A DNA stretch of 64,000 nucleotides, from contig CM057003.1 in NCBI GenBank assembly GCA_029891345.1, positions 13,742,709-13,806,708 on the forward strand, in the 5' to 3' direction. The stretch is from Dryococelus australis (lineage: Eukaryota > Arthropoda > Insecta > Phasmatodea > Phasmatidae). Position numbers and translations under genes: made by a program. Below the pieces are notes generated by a model, which was given only the letters and a program-made list of their open reading frames with translations, was not told where the DNA came from and ran no database searches. Position 1 is the first letter of the stretch, and the number at the start of each line of letters is the position of its first letter. Positions 25,190 through 36,400 of the stretch are shown in pieces.

Positions 25190-26760
25190 CAAAAGCTCTG
25201 TCGACCAATCTGGTAGACTACATCATTAGTCTGCTTCAGGATCCTGTGAGAGCCTTTCCGACATTTATGTTCCTTCGGTCAATATCAATTTCACCCTTCG
25301 GGGGTTATCCAGCCACACCAGCTGTCCTTATTGAAAAACCTCTTCAGGAATTCTCCAGTCATATCATGTTTTCATTTTATGGCCGTTAATTTTAAGGTGC
25401 TGCCAGGCAAATTCATGGTCTTCGACTAACCTGTGATGCAGTTCGCTGGCATATTCGGAGATGGTTACTTCTTCTTCCACTGTACATTTGAACAGCGAAT
25501 CACAAGGTTTGCGGTGTTCTCTATTAAACAACATCCTTGAAGATGTCACCTTTATTGACTCGTGGACTGCCGAACGATATGCCAGTATAAATAATGGCAC
25601 CAATACTTCTGGTTGTCTTTCACGAAGATCGTCAGATGCAGATACAGGGTACGGTTTAGCCCCTCGACCATCCCATCCTTCTTAGGGTGAAATGCTGTGG
25701 TACGAGTTTTTTCCTACTTTTATTTTCCATCGCACTTCAATTTTGTCAGTTGGTGGAAGCCAAGCTATTTTTTATGTGGTATTCTCGGTGTTTGTTTCAA
25801 TCCCATGGGCTGAGACAGCTTGACACAAAAAAAATTAATTACCTTTTGAAAAATGTGGCATTTTGTATGAAGTAATTTCATGTTGATTCGAGCTACTTTC
25901 TACAAAACAGAGTCTAGGCACACTTAGCAATGTCTAATTACACCTGGCTGATGTATAAATGTAGGACTTTCTCCTTCAGTCGTTCAAAGGTGGCAGGTTA
26001 ATCGCAAAGCCCGAAGGGCATATCCTATAATGGCCATGTTAATTTTCCTTGGACACAAAAGGCAGTAATTTCTTGGTATTCTTGGGCCAGTTCGCAGTGT
26101 CGGTATCCGCTCCTCATGTACACAGTAGGAAACCATTGTGAACCTGCTAAACTGTTTAATGTGTCGTCTATTCTTGGGAGTGGATAAGAATCTTTCATTG
26201 ACACATTATTAAGCTATCGGTAGTCTACACGCAATCTCGTAGAGTCAGCTTTCTTTTTAACAAGCCGAATGGGAGAATCCATGGACTGACTAATGGTTCT
26301 AACTCATCTAACTCCTTCGTCTTTTTTAGAGTATCTTCAACCACCTCATGTTAAGCTAGCAGTAGTCACCTAAGTGGCTGCTTTATGGGCCTGGCATCCC
26401 TGTGTCGATGTGATGGCACGCAACATTAGTTCGGCAAAGGTCATTTGTCTCACATGAGAAAGTATCCCTATTTCTTTGTAGTAATTCTGAGTCAGCTTTC
26501 TCTTGTCACCAGTTGAAGATTTCTCTGGTTCTTGCTAGCAGTTCCCCCAGAGTATCTGGTAGAGGACATTTGGTATTATGTAGCATCGAAGATTCGGGAA
26601 CAATTCGAAGTACCGGTAAGACATGCCTGCAAACTCTTATCGTGGCCCCCTTCTCAAGACGAACAGCACTGTCAGGGAAATTTGTAAGTGCTGATGTTGA
26701 ATGGCAAAGGTCGGTGATTCGGGGCTTTCCTTTCAACAGTCGTCGCATATGCCAGGCTCA
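25190..26760 (-). pseudogene. Ty3/gypsy retrotransposon pol relic
   Basis: Read on the minus strand from 26760, four pol pieces appear in order. First is a protease-RT linker (VRLEKGATIRVC and LPDTLGELLARTREIFN). Second is the RT start (HHIDTG, then SPIRLVKKKADSTRLRVDYR at about 26280-26215, then DSYPLPRIDDT). Third is RT continuing as YRHCELAQEYQEITAFC and MPFGLC...PATFERLKEKV to about 25950. Fourth, after a gap where RNase H and most of integrase are missing, is the integrase end: AFHPKKDGMVEGLNRTLYLH, PLFILAYRSAVHESIKVTSS and VWLDNPRRVK (25690-25230). Stops and frameshifts occur throughout. No LTRs were recognised. It is an old, internally deleted, dead copy. Confidence 0.85.
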
Positions 26761-27185
26761 CGTAGTCGGAACATGCCTCATGCGCTGTGCACTAAAAAAT
26801 CTTACACTGTACCGAGTCGTCATCGGAATACCATCAAGCACACTATTCAATTGTCGTTTTGCATTCCCAGCTTTTCTCTTGTACTTAAACGGGAAGACAG
26901 GATCATGGAAAGTCAAGAGTCGCGTACCCTTGGCCAACACAGTTCCTACTCTTGCCTTCTCAGTCGTTCAAGAGCACGCAGTGTACACTTCACTTTATAC
27001 TAAAGCATCTGTCTTTTCGCTGTAAGAACTTTTAGAACATTTACTATTTGTTCGCATTTTAAGAGTGGCTGTGTTGCATTAATTATATAGATATTATATT
27101 TCCAGTTTCAGAAGAATCGTTTGAAGTTATCATTTTTTCACCACTTCGCCAAACTTACGCTATATATATACACACACATATATAA
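26761..27185. other. Non-coding flank of the gypsy relic
   Basis: Open frames on both strands continue past the gypsy linker but I could not match them to gag, protease or any gene. This may be further eroded retrotransposon. Confidence 0.3.
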
Positions 27186-27422
27186 TAGGGACAGTGATTT
27201 TTCGCGAAAAAAATTGCATTACACAGTAGACTTCAATACTATATATACACCTCAGCTGCTGCCATACTTCGACTGGTTTCTCGTGTCGTTTCCGCATTTG
27301 ACAGAGCTTCCTTAACCCCGACACCGAACCTTCGTGATTCGTGCGCAAGCAGTTGGGCCACCCTACAGTGCTTTGAACCGTATCTCGTGTCTAGATATTT
27401 TCACGAAATATCACTACCCCTA
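27186..27422 (+). mobile_element. hAT-like MITE, family D subtype copy 2
   Basis: Left end TAGGGACAGTGATTTTTCGC; right end, inverted, TAGGGGTAGTGATATTTCGT. It lies in a TA-rich flank, so the duplication is ambiguous. The copies at 37212 and 53715 are the same subtype. Confidence 0.75.
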
Positions 27423-27807
27423 GATATATATATAACACGAGAAAATTGATAAATTGAGGGGATATTTGCCTATCGTATAAGTTTATTTCTTATTTCGGCG
27501 CGAAGACGTATTTAAACAAGATGATGTCTAAGAATTTGGTAACGGGCGTGTTTCTTGTAACACATTTTAGGATGCAGAACGTTATCGCCAAGTTTGGTTG
27601 TGTTGTACCGAACTAAGCATATCATGCAGTATAAGTCTATTTCTATCTATCTATCTCTCTCTCTCTCTTTCTCTCTTTTCGGTCTTTCAAATATGTTTTT
27701 ACCCAAACCTAATTAGGTTATCGTGATTCTGTTTTTGAGGCCGTGGTATTCTGGGTGATTTTTTATTTCTTACTTCCTAAAGAAAGCATTATTCTTAAAG
27801 TATTAAA

Positions 27808-28044
27808 TACGCTGTTCGCGGTAACGTGAGCACTGATTAAGGCCCTCCCAACAGCCATTAACCACTATTAAATATATCTTATTACAGCTTCAGGGATTGA
27901 ATTTTGATGGTGGTGAAATGTATACACTGTGTTAAATGGTCACATTGCAATGTTTATATTAAAAAACAGCCGGAAGATGGAAATTTGATGAAAGGAAAAA
28001 TTTAGAAGGGCCTTAAAAAGTGCTCACTTTATCGTGAACAGCCT
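27808..28044. mobile_element. PIF/Harbinger-like MITE, family B copy 2
   Basis: A 237-bp element with ends TACGCTGTTCGCGGTAACGT and CTCACTTTATCGTGAACAGC. GGCCCTCCCAACAG and AGAAGGGCCTTAAAAAG lie just inside, forming longer imperfect inverted ends. Confidence 0.8.
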
Positions 28045-28506
28045 ATAGTTACATGTATAGCTTTCCAAGTAAAGTTGTGATATTATTAAAAACATAATAA
28101 AGCAGACATAAAATGACTAATGAGATCAAGTTTAATTGTAAGTAACAAAGAAAAATGTCTCACTTACGTAATATTTTCTTCCCAAGAAGCAAAGATAAGC
28201 ATGGCATATATCCCCCTTATCGCTTGTAAAGAATTGTACTGATTTGAAGTGCACCCAGATGTACTCCAACTGACGAGATATGCGAGTTGTTGACAAGGCG
28301 AAGTCACAAGCAAAACTGATATACAGATGTAAGTTAAGTGGCGTGATATCTTGTTAACCAATGAAAAACCATTTTTTTATGAGAAGTAGAACGATATTTA
28401 ATCTTCTCGCTTCTTCCACACATACCCAGTATCTTATTCGCCTTCTCGCCTTCGACGACTGTTTTACTACAGGAGAGCAAGACTCTGGTTGTTTCTAAAT
28501 ATTGTC
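28045..28506. other. Non-coding stretch
   Basis: Nothing recognised. Confidence 0.4.
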
Positions 28507-28755
28507 GGGGCGCGGTGTGGTGTAGTGGTTAGACTACTAGCCTTCCTCCGTCGGGGTCGCTCCCGGATTTTCGCATGTGAGTATCGTACCGGACGATGCC
28601 GCTGGTCGGGGGGTTCTCTCGGGGATCTCCCGTTTCCTCCACCCTTGCGTTTCGGCGCTGCTCCACACTCGCCTCGCGTCACCCTCATCGGCTCTCAAGC
28701 CCTCGATGATAAGAGCCGCCAAAATCTCTTCCCTCACTCAGTCACTCACTGTGTC
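28507..28755 (+). mobile_element. tRNA-derived SINE, most complete head
   Basis: The head GGTGTAGTGGTTAGACTACT fits a pol III A box. GGGGTCGCTCCCGG sits where a degraded B box would be. The body has GGTTCTCTCGGGGATCTCC, TTCGGCGCTGCTCC and GGCTCTCAAGCCCTCG, and the tail is AAATCTCTTCCCTCACTCAG. Other copies lie at 8330, 37850, 43894, 46909 and 62921. Confidence 0.8.
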
Positions 28756-30106
28756 GCAACACGTTAAACGTTTTAGGGGGCTAATTTTTGATGACTAGTT
28801 CTTAAAAATATGCCGTAACATTTCCAATATGTTTTTTTTTATATTTGTATTCGATTTTACTCAGGTATTAAATGTGAACAAAAAATGAGACATATATTGC
28901 CACAAAGACAACAAAAATTCATAGGTATTCTCTACACTCTGCATTGTAGTAATTGTAGACTAATGGGTTCGTTCTTTTCAACTCTTAATTAAAGTAAGAT
29001 ATTACTATCACATATAAAAAAAACATCGATCAAGTGTTTGCAAACGACTACGGACATATAGCCGAATTCTGACTGTTCGATTCAAATCACGTAATACTTA
29101 CTGATAGACACAAGCGAGCGCATTTTGGTTTTCCGGTAGTGCTGAGTAATAAAAATGAGCAAACGTTACAATTGTCGGCATAGAGGATCATTGCGAATTA
29201 GAGACTAATGTAGCGCAATCCTCTCAAACCACGTAGAAAAGAATTTAGCCAAAGTGTCTTGTGCCGCAAGTGATCTTTCGCACGTGTGGAATAGTCAGGA
29301 GCAACATTCGCCTGGCATTAGTCATAGTCAATACTTTCCCACGCCTAATAATAAACCATCGTATGTTTCATGAATTAAATCATGAATCCATACTTTTGTA
29401 TGGAGTATAATTTCTGCTCTCGTAAATGTGTATTTGTGACAGGTTCGCGAAAACATCTTCGTGTATTCGCAAAAATGGGTGTAGCCGGTTATTAAAACTT
29501 CTTCTGATTCTTTCGAAAAATTCTTCATTGTACTGACTCTTCAGTGTGGGATTAAATTTCTCATTAGATCCTTAGTTAAAGCATAAATTTCTTCTGCAAA
29601 AAAAAAATATTATTTTAATCAAAAAGGTATATATGACGGAAGAAAAGAGAGAGTAAAGTGTTTGGCTTGTTTGTAGCTGCAGAAGAGAATTATGGATTTT
29701 ATTGTAAAGGGTTTTAACGTCCCCCCGGTTCTATATTTGAAAGCTTAGCAGGGGACGGCTTAAATACTAACTTATAACCTAACTTAAGTTAACACCCATG
29801 CAGTGCACATTGCTGATCGCTTTATACAAACCTTAAATATCAAAAATGGCTCCATATTATCGAAAACCATGGAAACTGGTCTAGTGGATATAGGTGGAAG
29901 ATTACTTATTATTGCCGCGGAGGAATTACGCGGATTCAGAAAGTTGTCTGCGAGCCTTGCTTAGCACCCTCTCGCTCAGTCTTGACGTCACAGAATCCTC
30001 TCTCCAGCCCTTCTTAAGAAAAAGAGAACGAAAGGGCGAGTGAAAGGTGTATACTCGCTGCTCATTCTAGCGCCCTCTCTAACCGTCATGTATTTTTGCA
30101 ACGTAC
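28756..30106. other. AT-rich non-coding stretch
   Basis: I recognise no gene or repeat. Confidence 0.45.
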
Positions 30107-30574
30107 GAGTGGGATGGACCCCCGCATTTTCTGTGAAATAGTTGTATACGCGAATACGCGTATCTCGGTAAATAAATGTTATGTAAATACGACTGTCAGA
30201 AAAAAAGAACAAATATATATGCCCCAATTTTTTTTCACTTTTTTCATATTAAGTTTATTCTTGGAGAGAAAAATTCGTGAAAATGGTCAAATATCACCTT
30301 TCTTTAAGCTTTCCTATGCAGTTTCCTTACGCGGCAAGAGAAAAGCACGGAGATACGGACGCAGTTTCATCTGCGGGCTTTCATCGCGTGTAATAAAACA
30401 CCATTGTTACAGCTCTAATTCACACAGTACAGAGCGTCACGACAGAAATACTGCACGCCATGCGCGTAGGAGTGATGAGGCACCGGGCGTGCGTGTTAGT
30501 GTCGCCCGTATCGCTCCCTCGCTCCTAGACCTTGGACGGGCGGGTCCATCCCAAGGGGGTCCATCCCACTCTTA
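30107..30574. mobile_element. Short foldback/MITE with GAGTGGGATGGACCCCC ends
   Basis: The 17-bp end GAGTGGGATGGACCCCC at about 30107 recurs inverted (GGGGGTCCATCCCACTC) at about 30556-30572. An extra GGGTCCATCCC lies just before the right end. There is no coding capacity. Part of its right half recurs near 22110-22180. Confidence 0.7.
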
Positions 30575-31419
30575 ACCTTTATCATGCAAACATATCCGGC
30601 AGTATTGCAAGTACTTTTCGCTTTTACGTATCTGTTACAACTAGCAATAATGTAGTATTAGCAATATTATCACATAATTTCGTGCTTCAAAAATCTAAAC
30701 AGTATTATTACTGACCACACACTAAACCTGAAACCGTGAGAATTGAGCCAAATCAGTGAAAACGGTGAAAATTGAGCGACTGGTAATCAGTTTAATATGA
30801 TGGCTGAATTTCACTGATATATTTGCGATTCCCACTGAATGCCGAGAATTCCACCGCCATATATCACTTTTTCCCAGTTCATCTGCTTGATTTGCCAGTC
30901 AGCAGTACTTCATCAATTGGCTTTCAGCGAAAGTAATTTCACTGATTGATATCACTGATTCGGGTTTAGAGTACATGTGTGCTTTGTATGTAACAATTTA
31001 CTTTTTTTAGCAAGTGATAAAAGTGTAGATCCACACTGTGCTAATGTTTGAGGAAACATTTTTCAGGTGTTTGGGGACTGAGGGAAAGCGGGGTGACCAT
31101 TGCCTTTATTTTCCATTATTTCTTGCTGAAGGCTCACAGAGTGTGGATGTCTCAGGTCGTTTGAAGAGGGGGTAGGGGGTTTAGTGTGCGGAAATGACAG
31201 TGAAGCGAAACATAGGCTGAGCAAGAAAATGTTTTTAAGTTGTACACGACTTTGAGGCACGCGACTTCTTGCAGGCGCAAAGAAAAAGCGCGTGCACTTC
31301 AACAGCAATAATAATTCAAACTGAGACCACTGTAACGCATTTTCAACTTTGTAGAGCACTCCACGTATACCTGACACGCAGAGTACCTTCGGCTGGGTGG
31401 CTAGTGTACAATCGCTTGA
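30575..31419. other. Non-coding stretch
   Basis: At 30720-30970 several short motifs recur, CAGTGAAAA/TTTCACTGA-like, in both orientations. This may be another degenerate MITE. No gene is seen. Confidence 0.35.
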
Positions 31420-31836
31420 AGGCTGTTCACGATAAAATGAGCGCTTTTCAAATCAACCTTAGAAGAAAGTCACTGCTCCCACCTGAACACATTTCAACGG
31501 GCGCACCGAGATTCATGCGCCCAGGAGAGTTGGTAACGTTGGAGGGAAAGTAGTTCCATACCTTCACGTCGAATCGAAAGTGCTTGGGAACCATTTGTAA
31601 TAACTTAAATTATTTATTTCGCTTTCTGGTTTTTTTATGCAGCGAAACGTTAAAAATGAGCAGATTTGTAAATTATTTACTTTCTAATAATTTGATAGTT
31701 TCACTCGACCGACGCATGAATAAAGTGATAAGGCCAATGGCACTGTTAATTTTACATAAGAGGAAGAATAAAAAAACGGGCATGCAAGTAGATCTTAAGC
31801 AGGGCTTTCAAAAGTGATCATTTTACTGTGAACATC
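31420..31836 (-). mobile_element. PIF/Harbinger-like MITE, family A copy 6 (inverted)
   Basis: Starts AGGCTGTTCACGATAAAATG. It ends GATCATTTTACTGTGAACAT after the inverted family block GATCTTAAGCAGGGCTTTCA. Confidence 0.85.
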
Positions 31837-31963
31837 ATACAGGGTTTTGACCGTGAATTCCTCCAGAATTTAATTTGACCAATTCCTACAATTTAATTTA
31901 ATTTGTTTTGGACAATACTTTTGAAGCATTATGGCGATGGCCTGTATGTACGACTATCGCTTA

Positions 31964-32070
31964 TACGCTGTTCTACTCTCGGTCGAGTACTTTTGAAAGC
32001 TCCGCTTAAAATATTCTTCCCTCATTAATTTACGGAATTCCGTTAAGTTTAAAGTTAACATTGCCCTGGT
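31964..32070 (+). mobile_element. Family A MITE fragment (left end)
   Basis: TTA then TACGCTGTTCTACTCTCGGT and TACTTTTGAAAGCTCCGCTT match the family-A left end. The remainder is lost. Confidence 0.6.
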
Positions 32071-33291
32071 TCAATGATTTGTTAAACTGTCCATAACGTA
32101 GATCTGTTAGTAATTCCAATGAAAACATATCGATGCGCCACGCCCTCGATACGACTTTGGCAATGGAAATACAGTTTTCTACCATCACAGGAGATTCATA
32201 TTCTCTGTGTAAGTGCACTGGTTCTCTGGTGTTACGTTCGTGTCAGTTCGCCAACCCAGTGGAGGCAGCTCCAAGCATATGCGGAGCAACCCAGTGCCTT
32301 TTGGGACCAGCAGAATACTTCACAGTGCTAAATAAATTGGATTTCATACTTTTGTGAGTTCCTAGTTTTAACCAAGCCGCCATAAATTAAGAGTCGATAG
32401 GATACTGATGCTAATTGTGCCTTTTCTAATACACCAACATCAAAACATAATCACACAATTAAAACTATTTATCTAATAAGTTACTTTGAAATCTAGGTAA
32501 AATTTTAGGAAACTCAAAAAAGTTTTTAATACATCTTTTTTTTTCAAAACACGAAAATTCAGGACGTTAGATTAGCAGTTATACTTCCCAGTGAGTAGTA
32601 ACAAACACGGGAAGAGGAAATTATGTTGAAGAGACTACATACCAGTATACGTAGCAATTCGTGACGTCATGGGTCTGAGACATGCTTGCTCCGACAACAC
32701 AGCAGTGATTTTGAATGCGATAAAGGAGAAAACATTATTAGGTATTGCACATGGAATATCATAGACCAAATTTACACTTAATTTTGTGTGCAGCATAAAA
32801 CCGTCATAAATGTCCTTCACCTGTGTCTATAAAAATAATAATTTGTGTAATTGCTTGAATAATTGGTGTTTGTTTATTTGAGTGAGAATGGTTTCAATAA
32901 TTTTATACATAACATTATTTTGTCTCTTAAAGTTTTTAAATAATTTTGCTGTTTGTTAGTCGTAAGCTAAGATTATTACGGTATTATTGAAAATGGACAA
33001 GCATTAATGGTTTGCTATGAAATAGTATTCCCTTTTTCAAAGGAGATCCTCCTTAATAAATGATTTCTGTTATATTTTTAAGTTTCACAATTTCCAAAAA
33101 ATAATTGTTTGTATCAACATAGGCTCAATCTCTAACGCTCTCCTATGTGATAGAGATATAGCTTCCTGATTTCGTGGCAAAAATTATCCAAGATCATTCC
33201 TAAAGTTCTCAAACAATTATTTTTATCTACCTTCACGATTCTTCTTTTTAAAAAAAATTATGATTTGTTAATTATTCTTTTTTGTTTGCAG
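32071..33291. other. Upstream/5'UTR-intron region of the JHBP-like gene
   Basis: AT-rich with no recognisable coding exon. The strong splice acceptor at its end implies that an unseen non-coding first exon and the promoter lie in or beyond this stretch. I could not pick out a TATA/Inr pair with confidence. Confidence 0.4.
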
Positions 33292-33312
33292 TCACAGAAC
33301 CGCTCATAAGCC
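33274..33312 (+). other. 5'UTR splice acceptor and translation start context
   Basis: The tract TTCTTTTTTGTTTGCAG ends at 33291. A 21-nt leader then runs to the ATG at 33313, whose context AAGCCATGGC is a strong Kozak match. This implies a 5'UTR intron upstream. Confidence 0.7.
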
Positions 33313-33409
33313 ATGGCAAGCATTTTCTTCTTCGCAGTGACTGTAGCGCTCGCAGCGTCAGTTATGGGCGCTAACGCAGACTCTCTCAATGACGATGGAC
33401 ATCTTTCAG
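33313..33409 (+). CDS. JHBP-like gene, coding exon 1 (signal peptide)
   Basis: Encodes residues 1-32 plus one base. The donor is TCAG|GTTAGT. It contains the whole signal peptide and the acidic start of the mature chain (DSLNDDGHLS). Confidence 0.8.
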
Positions 33410-36400
33410 GTTAGTTTTTCAGTTAAGGGTAGTGACTAATATTTTTTTTCCATTACCTTGTGGTTTCTGTGGAACATGTTCGATGGCAGTACCGAAGACG
33501 GGGGGGGGGGGGGCGCCTCAATCACTGAATTGCCTTTAATTAGGTTCTGTTCTCCAGAATTGTGTAAACACTATAAATGTGTCTGTATGGCCCGGACAAA
33601 CTGCTGGAACATGTCCCTCACATTCAAATGGCAAAAAATTTGGTTATAAAGCAAGTGTTTGGAAATATCATCTCCTTTAGCTGTTTGAACATCGTAAATT
33701 TATTATTTACTTTTATAAAAATGTACAGATTATTGTCGGGTATCTACGGAACTCCGAATCCCCATATTTGTTTCTCTTTCGTGATTAACTATTTGAGTCA
33801 ACTGACACACTTCGAGGGAAAAATGAACATTGAGACGTCGTGTACCCATATTCCGTACGCCGAGTCTAAGAGGGGCGTGGCCTATAACGAAGTCATCAGC
33901 CAATGTTGCATCTGCTCGGGTACCTGGGAGGCAGTGGAGATAGCATGAACACAATTCTTGCTACTTCAACGCACTGACTAAAGAATTCAAACACATGAAT
34001 GATTGAGAATTATTTCCAAACCGATCTGGACCATGCCAGCATATTTAACTGACGTGGTAGTTATGATTACAATCTCACTGGCAGTAGGAATAAATCAAGG
34101 AACTGCTCAATGTGTGGGAACTACGTATTTGTCACACTGATGCTTTGACATATTCCAAAACCTGTGTTATTCCACATTGCCAGGGAGACGTTTTTCCAAC
34201 ATCCACAAGTTTGTAGTTTTTCCATTAGGACATATTGCAACATTGCGTATTTTTGCCGTTGCCAATAGACATTTGATCGTTCCATGAGTTCATATCTGTT
34301 ACTTTTCCAGTGGTGCAGATTTCTATAGTTTCATGTTTGTCGTACTGCCTTGAGAGTATCTTTCAACAAATAGGTCTATCGTTTCGTTTGATTTTCTCAA
34401 ATGGTTTGCTTCAGAAAAGTGTTAGGAAGATGGTTGTTACTTTTAAAGTTGAAGTTTTTCATTGCTGTCGTATGCTAGACTGCGTTACATAAATTATTTG
34501 AAGGCCAATGTTCGAGTAACAAAATTTTGGCGTTTGGATATCAGATTCTTTACCTGAACGCACGGGATTCAGATACTCTAGCAGTAAATACTTATCGTTG
34601 GCTGAATGTGTTCTACAACATGTCCAGTTTACTATGTGTTGTTAAAAAAATTAGCGAAATATTAATGTCATGTAAATTGCAAAATTGCTTCCGTGTAAGA
34701 AGAAACTAAAATGATGCAGTACTCGAAAAATGCAGACGTCATTTCAACATATACGTAGGTGAATATAATCTGTTTAAATTTTTTTTTGTATTTTGAAAAT
34801 TCTCATTCATAGTCTATAAATAAATTGCTTCATCGCTGCTTTTTAGCAGTAAAATGTGTATAAAACTAAGAAAAATAAATTAATTTCATTTTTGTGCGTA
34901 AATCACAGCACGGACAAAGGATGATATATGTATTTTACGCATTAAAACTTATTCCTCACTACTTGTATCTCAATGCAGTCTTACAGTATCTAATAAAAGT
35001 GGGAAAAATTGTTTATCGTTTCTGAAAAAGGACGAGATAATGCAACAAAGCAAGTAAGAAGCAAACGGTCATCAGAATCTGTGAATATATTATATAATCA
35101 GTTTATCTATCGAGTTTTGTCTGTTTTTATTTATTTATTTTTTGCTTTGTCATACAGTACTCTCCACTTGTACTGATAAATGTACAGGTATGGAAAAATT
35201 GGGCGAGATTAAAGAATTATTGTTCCTCTGTTTTCATTGTATGTTCATTGTCCGCTGCCGTAGTAACCAGTATTGTCTCTAGAGACAATACCATTTTGCG
35301 TTTTAAGATAGCTCCAAGCTAGACTCCACAGTCCTCTACTCACTTGAGCAAAAGTCAAGTGTGCAATGGCTGCCGACACAGGCAGAACTATCCTTAAAGA
35401 CGGTGGTTTATCGCGGAAAAAAAATTGACTGTTTGCTATATTTCAACTTACTGTACACATGTCCGACAGTTTTCTTTCCTTATTGGCTGCCATGCATGTA
35501 TGAAGATACTATCCATTTTCACTGTACCAATGAGGATTGTGATTGGTCTGCAAGCAACTTAGCCGAGTCAAAACCTTTTTCATCCAATCATGAAATAATA
35601 AACTAGTTAGAGTGTTATAGAAGGTATGTTGGCTCAAAATTTTTTTTTGCGATTTTCCACCATCTACATTCACTCTGCATTTCTATACCCTGCCATAGAG
35701 AATGAAGCCACCAGAGTTGTGAGTGCTGTTGGTTCTGAGTCCTGCAGTGCTGTCGGATGTGCGGAGATACAATGGCACACGTGAAACATACTTGTATGCA
35801 GTCTACCTTGGTACCACATTGTAACTCGAAAGATAGGGAATCTAATTGGCACTGATCAGCGAACTTCATATTCGGCCCTTAGTTTAGTGCAGTATTTCTC
35901 CAGGGCGAGTCTAAAATTGTGATAAAATATATAGACTACTCGCTATTTCTTCACACAATTGGAATCAATTCTTTGAAAAATCACCCTGTGTATGACGTGT
36001 TCAGTTATGTTCTATATATCCCATGTATCACAAGTGTTTTATTCCTTCGTTAACACGAAATTATCTTTTGTTTCGTTGGATTGAAGTTTTACCTGTATTT
36101 TATTAAACACTGTAATACTCCACTAATGATAAATATGAATTCAAACAGTGATAAAACATATGTGTTGGGTAGAGCCCAGTAAGAAATAGTTATTATGCCA
36201 AATATTATTACAACTGAATGCGCATGAATTCAGTGTCTTGTCCTTTGATGTAATTTTCTAGACTTATTTCAGCTTAGTTTGTACTACACGGAGGAATATC
36301 TTGGACGTAAATCTTCAGCGGGAATTCAGAAATGTGTGTAGTTAACGTGAATGGATTACAACACTTAACTCTAACTTTCGCGTGTTTAAATTTTAGCTTC

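Noticed and set aside
26513-27025. 170-codon open frame on +
   Set aside because: It lies antisense to recognisable gypsy pol sequence and shows no domain pattern; it is a shadow frame.
30096-30575. 159-codon open frame on +
   Set aside because: It coincides almost exactly with a TIR-bounded non-autonomous element and its sequence is unlike any protein I know.
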